NCBI GenBank assembly: GCA_037140615.1
Contig: JBAXED010000064.1
Span: forward strand, 1 to 20,804
Direction of reading: 5' to 3'
Source: CAINVV01 sp037140615
Lineage (GTDB): Bacteria; Bacteroidota; Bacteroidia; Bacteroidales; Prolixibacteraceae
Length of the DNA stretch: 20,804 bases
The position numbers were made by a program, and so were the translations under genes. Below are positions 1 through 6,115 of this stretch, one piece after another. Each line of letters starts with the position of its first letter. Position 1 is the stretch's first letter. Below the pieces are notes generated by a model. The model did not search any database. It had not been told where the DNA came from and worked only from the letters and a program-made list of their open reading frames with translations.

Positions 1-53
1 TAGAATGGAAGATTCCGGTTCTTTTGATCTGGGTTCGAATCCCGGTGGGGTCA
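1..53 (+). tRNA. tRNA-Arg (anticodon CCG), 5' end cut by window edge
   Basis: The 3' two thirds of a tRNA can be folded. The anticodon stem GAAGA (8-12) pairs with TCTTT (20-24, one G-U pair). It encloses the 7-nt loop TTCCGGT, with U33 at 14, anticodon CCG at 15-17 and a purine at 18. A 4-nt variable loop follows, then the T stem CTGGG/CCCGG (29-33/41-45) with loop TTCGAAT. The 3' acceptor strand is TGGGGTC (46-52) and the discriminator is A53. CCA is not encoded, as is common in Bacteroidetes. The D arm is only partly present and the 5' acceptor strand lies outside the window. CCG reads the arginine codon CGG. Confidence 0.85.
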
Positions 54-56
54 CAT

Positions 57-96
57 AAAGTGGTGTAAATCTGAGATTTACACCACTTTCATTTTC
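57..96 (+). terminator. Hairpin terminator after the tRNA
   Basis: A perfect 15-bp inverted repeat (arms 57-71 and 75-89, AAAGTGGTGTAAATC and its complement) has a 3-nt TGA loop. It starts 4 nt after the tRNA and is followed by a T-rich but interrupted stretch (TTTCATTTTC). The arms begin with AAA and end with TTT, so it could work on either strand. The stem is AT-rich and the U tract imperfect, so termination is likely but not certain. Confidence 0.65.
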
Positions 97-143
97 ATAT
101 CCTCACATTTGATTCAGGTCGTTTTAATGATAGAAATCTAAAA

Positions 144-175
144 TTTGTTTATTTACATATTATAGATTAACTTTA
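144..175 (+). promoter_or_regulatory. Bacteroidetes-type promoter for the outer-membrane protein gene
   Basis: A TTTG box (144-147), 20 nt of spacer and TAACTTTA (168-175) match the Bacteroidetes -33 TTTG / -7 TAnnTTTG layout with one mismatch in the -7 box. The predicted transcript start is about 15-20 nt before the ATG at 200. Assigned by pattern only. Confidence 0.4.
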
Positions 176-199
176 TGTCACTAAATTAAATCCAAAGCC

Positions 200-964
200 A
201 TGAAAACCAGAACTTTATTTTTGTTCCTTGCTTTTTGTTCCATTTATGCAATGGGACAGGATGTTTCAGAAAATTCTGATACTATTGCTACCGGACCAAA
301 AAATTCATTTAAATTCTTGCCAGTAAACCTGGCATTTAATAACCTTTCGTTTGAGTATGAAAGGAAATTCAGTCCAAAGAGCTCTTTTATTTTTGGACTG
401 GGGATTGCACAGCCTAAACCGTTTGCCGACAAATTTGGTATCAATAATAATGACAATAAGATTACCAATGACGAATTTAGCACCATGTCAGTTCGTGCCG
501 CATACAGGCACTACGCTGGCCATAAACCCAGGCCTTTTGGGTTTTACTTTTCGCCTTACCTGAAATATCAGAAAATATCCGCCAGCGCCGATAATTACAG
601 GAGAAACAATGATGTATATCCAGCAGTATATTACAATGAAAACTATGACATTAAGGGTACAACATTGAATTTGGGGATTCAATGGGGTGTTCAATTTCTG
701 ATCGCCAAAATAGTATGTGTCGATTTCTATTTTCTTGGTTTGGAGGCTGGTCTGGCGAATTTATCTGCAACAGTAACTTCAAAGGATACCGGTATGATTG
801 ACAAAGTAGAAAGTGGTATTAGAGATAATGTTGATCAATTGCCTTCCATGTTTTCAAGTAAGATTACCGTTACCAGAAAGGGATCAGATCAGATTGAAGT
901 AAAAGGTAGTTCAATGCCTTACCCATGGATTAGGAGTGGCATCAGTATTGGGATTGCTTTTTAA
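200..964 (+). CDS. Secreted, probable outer-membrane beta-barrel protein
   Basis: 254 aa. Residues 1-19 form a classical signal peptide: MKTR, a hydrophobic run LFLFLAFCSIYA, then MG before Q20, which would become the mature N-terminus. The rest alternates polar and hydrophobic/aromatic residues as in beta-barrels (for example LSFEYERKF around 49-57 and FIFGLGI around 63-69). The protein ends in a hydrophobic strand with C-terminal phenylalanine (ISIGIAF), which is typical of outer-membrane barrels. It resembles small porin-like Bacteroidetes proteins in overall pattern, but I do not recognise a named family or a substrate. It is monocistronic, with a candidate promoter upstream and a convergent gene downstream (51-bp gap). 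The ATG at 200 is chosen because the signal peptide begins there. Confidence 0.72.
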   Translation: MKTRTLFLFLAFCSIYAMGQDVSENSDTIATGPKNSFKFLPVNLAFNNLSFEYERKFSPKSSFIFGLGIAQPKPFADKFGINNNDNKITNDEFSTMSVRAAYRHYAGHKPRPFGFYFSPYLKYQKISASADNYRRNNDVYPAVYYNENYDIKGTTLNLGIQWGVQFLIAKIVCVDFYFLGLEAGLANLSATVTSKDTGMIDKVESGIRDNVDQLPSMFSSKITVTRKGSDQIEVKGSSMPYPWIRSGISIGIAF

Positions 965-1015
965 ATATTAACTATTTATCGTAGAATCCTTATTATTGAG
1001 GATATTATCATCAAT

Positions 1016-1615
1016 CTACCAGCGAATTTGCTCAATAAGGATTGGTTCAGCATTCTCCAAAGACCGCATGGCATTAATTAACCTTGCTTCTTCATAATAT
1101 TTTAGCTCTGAAGGTCTGATATTGCGGGGAAAGATCTTGCAATTCTTTAAATAATCCTCTCTCCTTGTTCCTGCAAGCATTGGCATGGCAGGAGTATACC
1201 AATATCCATTCTGCAAAAATACAATATTTGTAAAGCTTGTATCTGTAATGAAACCGCTCCTTACCATCAAAATTTCATCCATTTCACCCCTTTGTTTCAA
1301 CAAATCGATCAGCGAATCCCTATTTTTAAACTTGAAAGAGTAGGCAATCGCATCTGCTTGAATCAATTTCAAGCTTTCAATTTTTTTATTTATATAAGGC
1401 TCATATTCAATATTTTCAATCAAATTTGAGTAGGTAACTCTACACTTGATTTTTTGTTTCTGTAGATCTTCCGGTATAATGAGTGATTGTGAGAGTGTTA
1501 TTGGTGAACAAACTCCAAGAAAATGTCTCCTTGACCTGTTCATTCTGTCCTCATGAAGGGGAAGTCGCTGAAAATTTCCATTTTCACAACAGATAGTTTC
1601 AATAAGCTGTAACAT
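1016..1615 (-). CDS. pabC: Aminotransferase class IV, PabC-like (4-amino-4-deoxychorismate lyase)
   Basis: 199 aa, fold-type IV PLP enzyme. The segment YSFKFKNR (92-99) aligns with the region of the PLP lysine in E. coli PabC (GIKHLNR), giving K95 as the probable Schiff-base lysine. The motif DEILMVRSGFITDTSFTNI (113-131) matches the family signature D-E-x-L, then T-D/E-x-(S/T)-x-x-N-I. MLAGTRRE (146-153) matches the cofactor-phosphate region. It is shorter than E. coli PabC (about 270 aa), as is usual for the short Bacteroidetes form. The start overlaps the end of pabB by 17 nt, suggesting translational coupling. That context supports release of p-aminobenzoate and pyruvate from aminodeoxychorismate, for folate. 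A branched-chain or D-amino-acid aminotransferase role is less likely but cannot be excluded. Confidence 0.78.
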   Translation of the reverse strand: MLQLIETICCENGNFQRLPLHEDRMNRSRRHFLGVCSPITLSQSLIIPEDLQKQKIKCRVTYSNLIENIEYEPYINKKIESLKLIQADAIAYSFKFKNRDSLIDLLKQRGEMDEILMVRSGFITDTSFTNIVFLQNGYWYTPAMPMLAGTRREDYLKNCKIFPRNIRPSELKYYEEARLINAMRSLENAEPILIEQIRW

Positions 1616-2576
1616 ATACTTTGTCTATTAATTCATTAAATTCTTTTTCCGGATCACTGTTCATTGTAATTCCTCCACCGCTTTTGTAGTACATTTGGCC
1701 ATCTTTCTGCTCAATATATCGAATCATAACGGCTGAGTCGAGATTATGGCCGTCAAATATTCCAAAAACACCAGAATAGTAGCCCCTCTTGTATCCTTCA
1801 ACTTCTTCAATTATTTTCAAGGTAGAATCTTTTGGGGCACCACAAATTGATCCTGCGGGTAATAACTTGCAAATAATTGTTCCTAAATTAGACTTATAAT
1901 CATTAGATAAAGTGCCGGTGATTTCAGAGCTAACCTGAAGCAATCTTTTATCATGTGTAACAATTTCTTCAATAAACCTATACCTGCTGACCTTAACATC
2001 GCTAGCGACCATCGATAAGTCGTTCCGGATCAAATCAACTATGGTTGCATGCTCAGCTTTCTCTTTTAAATCATTGGAAATTAATTCTTCAGCGTTTAAT
2101 AACGAAGCATCGATGGTTCCTTTCATTGGGAAAGAAGAAATCACTCCGTCACTAATTTTAACAAAGCATTCTGGTGAAAATAGGACAAAATCATCTTTTA
2201 CCAATAACTTATATGGTGCACTACTCCTTTCAAAAATCTTTCTGAGACTCCAATTTGTTTCAACTTTTGTTGGAAATGTAAGGTTTAGCAAAAAAGTATT
2301 TCCAAGTTGAATCTGTTTCAAAACTTTATTAAATAAAGTTTTATATCTGGAATATTCAATTGGCTTTTTAGCAAAATGCAGTGGCTGATTTTCACTTATT
2401 GTGTCAGAAAAATTGCGCAGTCCTTGGATAGAGTAGTAAATATTATTCTTCGCAGTGTCATCTAAAATGAATATTAATGGATCATTCATCTCATAATCAA
2501 TGATAAACAAATATGGAATACCATTTTTACCAAATATATTCATCTTCTTGATGAATTTTTCAAGATTTGATGTCAT
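1599..2576 (-). CDS. pabB: Aminodeoxychorismate synthase component I (chorismate-binding)
   Basis: 325 aa from the preferred ATG (cat at 2574-2576). The reading frame stays open to 2645, but that longer start would overlap the upstream regulator by 64 nt and add 23 residues without family character. The ATG at 2576 leaves a 5-nt gap after the regulator stop. Chorismate-binding motifs are clear: PMKGTID (150-156, with the lysine that in E. coli PabB forms the covalent adduct), EKAEHATIVDLIRNDLS (172-188), KLLPAGSICGAPK (237-249) and GGGITMNSDPEKEF (300-313). The protein converts chorismate and ammonia to aminodeoxychorismate. The glutamine amidotransferase partner PabA is not in the window. 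Anthranilate or isochorismate synthase is less likely given the PMKGT motif and the PabC-like neighbour. Confidence 0.88.
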   Translation of the reverse strand: MTSNLEKFIKKMNIFGKNGIPYLFIIDYEMNDPLIFILDDTAKNNIYYSIQGLRNFSDTISENQPLHFAKKPIEYSRYKTLFNKVLKQIQLGNTFLLNLTFPTKVETNWSLRKIFERSSAPYKLLVKDDFVLFSPECFVKISDGVISSFPMKGTIDASLLNAEELISNDLKEKAEHATIVDLIRNDLSMVASDVKVSRYRFIEEIVTHDKRLLQVSSEITGTLSNDYKSNLGTIICKLLPAGSICGAPKDSTLKIIEEVEGYKRGYYSGVFGIFDGHNLDSAVMIRYIEQKDGQMYYKSGGGITMNSDPEKEFNELIDKVYVTAY

Positions 2577-2581
2577 TCTGC

Positions 2582-3253
2582 CTATCGTCCCAGAATTAAA
2601 TTTAATTGTTTGAGATCTGAAATTGAAACCTGATCTCTGGACCATTTCAAAATACCCCTTTTCTCCATCTCAAGGATTGTTCTTGTTAGGGAAGGTCTCG
2701 TCACACCAAAAAGATCGGCCAAATTTGTCTGCGTTTGTTCAACTTTGATAATGCCGCTTTCACCATTTTTCATCTTTTGCAGCAAATAGTATGCAATCTT
2801 TTCTTTAATTGTTTTAAGCGACAGGAAGGTTATTTTCCCGCTAAGAAACTGAGCTTTACCAGAAACAATATTTAAATAGTTTACCATTACCCGAGATTCC
2901 CGAGAAAGCAAAACGATGAACTCCTTCTTGGGTATGACTAATATTTTCCCATCAGTTTTTGCGCTTAAATATACCGGGAATATGTTTTTTGGGCCGAAAA
3001 GGAAGGCAGCAGCAACCATCTGAGGTGGCTCCAACTCCTCAATTTTCAATGAATTACCAGCAAAATCAATCATCTCACCCTGAAGACGCCCATTTAACAG
3101 CAGAATGACTCTGTTTACGTCATCGCCAGCATGCGCTAAGATTTCACCACTTCTAAATGTCTTTACCTGGAATTGAATTTGAAGAAATAAGGTATTTAAT
3201 TCAACAATAGTTAATCCTTTAAAAAGAGGTGAATTGTATATTATATCATACAT
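2582..3253 (-). CDS. Crp/Fnr-family transcriptional regulator
   Basis: 223 aa. An N-terminal cyclic-nucleotide-binding-type beta-roll (about 10-115, with FRSGEILAHAGDDVNRVILLLNGRLQG at 33-59) is followed by a long dimerisation helix (about 118-140). A C-terminal winged helix-turn-helix follows (about 145-215; recognition region TNLADLFGVTRPSLTRTI at 176-193). I see no cysteine anywhere in the protein, so it cannot hold an FNR-type Fe-S cluster. The cAMP-phosphate-binding RxS motif is also not evident. The ligand is unknown; heme, NO or another redox signal is possible by analogy with other Crp/Fnr branches. It is divergent from the ferredoxin-like gene and sits directly upstream of pabB. A palindrome in the shared intergenic region suggests autoregulation and control of both directions. 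Confidence 0.88.
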   Translation of the reverse strand: MYDIIYNSPLFKGLTIVELNTLFLQIQFQVKTFRSGEILAHAGDDVNRVILLLNGRLQGEMIDFAGNSLKIEELEPPQMVAAAFLFGPKNIFPVYLSAKTDGKILVIPKKEFIVLLSRESRVMVNYLNIVSGKAQFLSGKITFLSLKTIKEKIAYYLLQKMKNGESGIIKVEQTQTNLADLFGVTRPSLTRTILEMEKRGILKWSRDQVSISDLKQLNLILGR

Positions 3254-3268
3254 TGAACTTTTTTCTGT

Positions 3269-3290
3269 AAATGTAACTATTGTTACAATT
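3269..3290. promoter_or_regulatory. CRP-geometry palindrome, candidate operator of the adjacent Crp/Fnr regulator
   Basis: TGTAAC TATT GTTACA (3272-3287) is a perfect inverted repeat that reads as TGTAA-N6-TTACA, the spacing of CRP-type sites (TGTGA-N6-TCACA). Outer bases (AA at 3269-3270 and TT at 3289-3290) extend the symmetry. It lies 19 nt upstream of the regulator start. On the minus strand it overlaps a -7-like TACATTTA (3275-3268), a position suited to autorepression. For the ferredoxin gene it lies about 70 nt upstream of the predicted start site, a position compatible with activation. Binding is inferred. Confidence 0.5.
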
Positions 3291-3312
3291 TAATTTAACT
3301 GTATGGCATACT

Positions 3313-3353
3313 TTTGAAGTCAGAATCGAAATATTAGGTTTTGTAAATACAAA
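3313..3353 (+). promoter_or_regulatory. Candidate promoter of the ferredoxin-cupin genes with overlapping second palindrome
   Basis: TTTG at 3313-3316, an 18-nt spacer and TAGGTTTTG at 3335-3343 approximate the Bacteroidetes -33/-7 pair. Overlapping the -7 end is TTTGTA-AA-TACAAA (3340-3353), a perfect 14-bp inverted repeat that could be a repressor site. Both are pattern matches in AT-rich DNA. Confidence 0.35.
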
Positions 3354-3380
3354 TAAATACAGGATATTCAAATTATTGTT

Positions 3381-4268
3381 ATGACTATGAAAAGAGATAT
3401 AATAAAGATTAATGAGGATAAATGCACCGGCTGTGGTGATTGTGTGCCAAATTGTCATGAAGGAGCCTTGCAAATTATCGATGGAAAGGTAAGGATGATT
3501 AGTGAACTGATGTGCGACGGATTGGGTGCTTGCATCGGACATTGCCCGGAAGGGGCTATTACAATCGAAAATCGTGAGGCAGAACCATATGATGAGCTAA
3601 AAGTAATGGAAGCGATGATTGGAAAAGGGTTTAATACTGTTGTAGCTCATTTGCGTCATCTAAGAGAGCACAATGAGACTATATATTTAAAGCAGGGAAT
3701 GGGGTATTTAATGGAACATGAATCGGAATTAAGTTTTGAGATCCGGGATGTAAAAGCCGCTGTTCATCAAGTTGTTACAACAGCGAAGAATAGTTCAAAT
3801 GGTGGTGGTTGCCCTGGGTCGCAAACAGTTGTCTTTGATCCATCTTCCTTAAAGCCAATGCGTTCTGAAGATTCAACACCTCAAGCTAGTCAATTGAGAC
3901 AATGGCCTGTTCAGTTGCATTTGATTAATCCGGCAGCAGTATATTTCCAGGGATCTGACCTCCTGGTTGCTTCAGATTGTTCAGCCTTTTCATTGGGTGA
4001 TTTTCATTCTAATTGGCTGAAAAACAAATCATTGGTTATAGCTTGTCCTAAATTGGATCAAGGCAAAGAAATTTATCTGAATAAATTCATAGATCTCATC
4101 GATCAATCCAAAGTCAATACCATTACAGTGCTAATAATGGAAGTACCTTGTTGCGGTGGATTGCTTCAATTGGTGCAGATGGCGGTTCAACGGTCAATCA
4201 GGAAGGTACCTGTAAAATCTGTTACCGTCAGTATAAAAGGTGAAATTTTACTTGAACAATGGATTTAG
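3381..4268 (+). CDS. Cysteine-rich ferredoxin-like 4Fe-4S protein with uncharacterised C-terminal domain
   Basis: 295 aa, soluble. Cluster motif 1 is complete: C15-TG-C18-GD-C21-VPN-C25. Motif 2 is C45-DGLGA-C51-IGH-C55-P; the position of the usual second cysteine is L48, leaving three cysteines (a 3Fe-4S cluster, or a 4Fe-4S cluster with a non-cysteine ligand such as D46). A helical middle part follows (about 70-135). A Gly/Ser-rich linker contains GGGCPGS (C144). The C-terminal domain (about 172-295) carries ASDC200SAF, VIAC222PKLD and EVPC257C258GG, cysteines spaced like a further metal or cluster site. Similar proteins occur in anaerobes beside cupins and Crp/Fnr regulators, often near hybrid cluster protein genes, but no reaction is established to my knowledge. 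The second ATG (3387) is an equally possible start. Confidence 0.85.
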   Translation: MTMKRDIIKINEDKCTGCGDCVPNCHEGALQIIDGKVRMISELMCDGLGACIGHCPEGAITIENREAEPYDELKVMEAMIGKGFNTVVAHLRHLREHNETIYLKQGMGYLMEHESELSFEIRDVKAAVHQVVTTAKNSSNGGGCPGSQTVVFDPSSLKPMRSEDSTPQASQLRQWPVQLHLINPAAVYFQGSDLLVASDCSAFSLGDFHSNWLKNKSLVIACPKLDQGKEIYLNKFIDLIDQSKVNTITVLIMEVPCCGGLLQLVQMAVQRSIRKVPVKSVTVSIKGEILLEQWI

Positions 4269-4320
4269 TTAAACAGCACATTTATTTTAATTTCAATAAT
4301 ATAAATAAAAGTACTTCAAA

Positions 4321-4662
4321 ATGGAAACAGGAATATTATTCAATTTAGCCAAAGACATTGATTATTCAAAAGATGCAGTTGTAAGCAAAACAATTATCAA
4401 AAAATTGTCCGGAACAGTTACACTTTTTGCCTTTGATTCAGGTCAGGGTTTAAGTCCGCACATTGCGCCGTTTGATGCACTGGTACAGATTTTGGATGGA
4501 GAATGTTCGTTTTCTATTGAAGAATCTAAGTTTTTGATGGGTACAGGTGATTGCATCATATTACCAACGGGTAAAATTCATGCAGTTGAGGCAGTTAAGC
4601 CGTTTAAAATGCTTTTGACTATGATTAAGGTCGTGGATTCTGCAATGCGTATGGCGAAATGA
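4321..4662 (+). CDS. Small single-domain cupin protein
   Basis: 113 aa, one conserved beta-barrel. Motif 1 reads H47-IAPFDALVQILDGE (47-61): the first histidine is present, the usual second histidine is A49, and D52 sits where the glutamate is usually found. Motif 2 is G76-DCIILPTGKIH87 (PxG and histidine intact). The metal site, if any, is therefore reduced to about H47, D52 and H87. The gene follows the ferredoxin-like gene by 52 nt on the same strand, and no terminator is seen between them. That pairing suggests a joint redox or stress role, perhaps metal or small-molecule binding rather than a classical dioxygenase. No specific function can be named. Confidence 0.85.
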   Translation: METGILFNLAKDIDYSKDAVVSKTIIKKLSGTVTLFAFDSGQGLSPHIAPFDALVQILDGECSFSIEESKFLMGTGDCIILPTGKIHAVEAVKPFKMLLTMIKVVDSAMRMAK

Positions 4663-4740
4663 TTTAAGAAGGAAGACTTATTCGCATGCGATTCAACTCT
4701 GGTAGGGTTCTAATGTTCTCAAAATAGTTTTGGTTTTGAT

Positions 4741-4748
4741 TATATTTG
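4741..4748 (+). promoter_or_regulatory. -7 promoter box (TAnnTTTG) of the DUF502 gene
   Basis: TATATTTG matches the Bacteroidetes -7 consensus exactly and lies 21 nt before the ATG at 4770. No TTTG sits at the expected -33 spacing. The box contains a TTG that would be an in-frame start for the downstream gene; a promoter reading explains it better. Confidence 0.5.
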
Positions 4749-4769
4749 CATCCAAATTCTACTATTGTG

Positions 4770-5360
4770 ATGAAACGTTTGGGTGCATATTTTATACAGG
4801 GTTTGTTGCTAATAGCACCTTTGGCAGCAACCGTATATATTGTCTTTTTTCTATTTCAATTCACCGATGGATTGCTAAGTACTTTTCTGGAAAAATATCT
4901 TCAGTTAAAGATTCCCGGTTTAGGCATTTTAATTTTCATATTCTTGCTGATTTTTCTCGGAATAATTGGAGAGACAATCTTTGCAAAACCAATTAAGTTC
5001 CTGATAAATGGGGTTTTAGACAAAACTCCTATTTTAAGATTAATCTATACATCCGTAAAAGATTTATTCTCTGCCTTCGTTGGAAAAGAGAAGAAATTTC
5101 ATCGGCCGGTGATTGTATTGGTTGATGAGAAAAATGATTTATGGAGAATGGGCTTTTTAACCAACGACAAATTAGAGATTATGGGTCTTGAAGGGAAAGT
5201 GGCTGTTTATTTTCCTTTATCTTACAATATTTCAGGTATTTTGTATATAGTTCCTGCAAATAGAATTAAACCGCTGAATATTTCACCTGCCGAAGCCATG
5301 AAATTCATTTTATCCGGTGGCGTTTCTGAGGCGGATTTTCTGGTAGACAAGTCAGAATAG
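4770..5360 (+). CDS. DUF502 family inner-membrane protein
   Basis: 196 aa. Two strong transmembrane helices (about 8-30 and 49-70) are followed by a soluble domain. Family hallmarks are LIAPLAATVYIV in helix 1, IPGLGILIFI at the start of helix 2, TPILRLIYTSVKDL after the second helix and SGGVSE near the C-terminus. The length is normal for the family, which also contains plant LIKE COV proteins; the molecular function is unknown. I chose the ATG at 4770 because the upstream in-frame TTG (4746) falls inside an exact -7 promoter box and would add eight residues not typical of the family. The gene stands alone, with an 80-bp gap to the peptidase gene. Confidence 0.85.
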   Translation: MKRLGAYFIQGLLLIAPLAATVYIVFFLFQFTDGLLSTFLEKYLQLKIPGLGILIFIFLLIFLGIIGETIFAKPIKFLINGVLDKTPILRLIYTSVKDLFSAFVGKEKKFHRPVIVLVDEKNDLWRMGFLTNDKLEIMGLEGKVAVYFPLSYNISGILYIVPANRIKPLNISPAEAMKFILSGGVSEADFLVDKSE

Positions 5361-5440
5361 ATTCCTGACAAATTTTCATTATTTAATTTTTGGAGTGGTT
5401 TTTGTCTGAATTAATACAGTAAAATTTTAAAAACGAAGCT

Positions 5441-6115
5441 ATGATTTGGATAATTTTTATTGGATTTGCACTAGCCAGTTGGCTGGTCAGTCATCAGTTA
5501 AAAAGAAGATTTGCTGAATATTCCAAAATACCTACAGCCAATGGCATGTCAGGCAAAGAGGTTGTTGAAAAAATGCTGAGAGATAATATGATATATGGCG
5601 TGAAAATCGAATCGGTCGAAGGCCAATTAACTGATCATTACAATCCTGCAGACAAAACGATTAATCTCAGCGAGGAAGTATATTATGGAACCAATGTAGC
5701 AGCAGCTGCCGTAGCTGCGCACGAAACCGGTCATGCTGTTCAGCATGCCCAGGCATATGCATGGCTTGGATTACGTTCTTCTTTAGTGCCTGCTGTAAGT
5801 TTCAGTTCGAGATATTTGCAATGGGTATTACTTGCAGGTATCTTGATGGTTCAATCCTTTCCGGCACTTCTTTTATTTGGCATCTTCTTGTTTGCCATGA
5901 CGACGCTATTCAGCTTTATTACTTTACCTGTCGAGATAAATGCAAGTAACCGGGCTTTAGTCTGGTTGCAAACCAGTGGTATTACGACAACACAAACACA
6001 TGATAAAGCTGAAGATGCATTGAGATGGGCTGGCTACACTTATGTAGTTGCTGCTTTGTCATCTCTGGCTACCTTGCTATATTATGTTTCCATCTACATG
6101 GGCAGAAGAAATTAG
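5441..6115 (+). CDS. Membrane-bound zinc metallopeptidase (neutral zinc metallopeptidase, YugP-like)
   Basis: 224 aa. An N-terminal membrane helix (1-16) precedes a cytoplasmic or periplasmic segment carrying N34-GMSGKEVVEKML and DKTINLS (71-77). The zinc motif is H94-ETG-H98 (HExxH). A hydrophobic hairpin (about 126-160) is followed by E165 in LPVEINAS, the probable third zinc ligand. A last helix lies at about 198-217. This matches the zinc peptidase family 2 (YugP/PF04298), whose substrates are unknown. Length and motif order are normal for the family. The 3' end overlaps the convergent neighbouring gene by 39 nt. Confidence 0.9.
   Translation: MIWIIFIGFALASWLVSHQLKRRFAEYSKIPTANGMSGKEVVEKMLRDNMIYGVKIESVEGQLTDHYNPADKTINLSEEVYYGTNVAAAAVAAHETGHAVQHAQAYAWLGLRSSLVPAVSFSSRYLQWVLLAGILMVQSFPALLLFGIFLFAMTTLFSFITLPVEINASNRALVWLQTSGITTTQTHDKAEDALRWAGYTYVVAALSSLATLLYYVSIYMGRRN

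Noticed and set aside
985..1004. Short inverted repeat ATCCT/AGGAT between the convergent genes at 964 and 1016
   Set aside because: Only 5 bp with an 8-nt loop and no clear T tract; too weak to call a terminator.
2577..2645. N-terminal extension of pabB by 23 codons
   Set aside because: Would overlap the regulator gene by 64 nt; the added residues lack family similarity and an ATG sits 5 nt after the regulator stop.
3246..3542. Minus-strand ORF of 98 codons over the regulator/ferredoxin intergenic region
   Set aside because: It runs antisense through the conserved cluster motifs of the ferredoxin-like gene and over both palindromes; no protein family features.
4682..4691. Palindrome TCGCATGCGA after the cupin gene
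   Set aside because: Ten bases without spacer or T tract; likely chance, not a terminator or clear operator.
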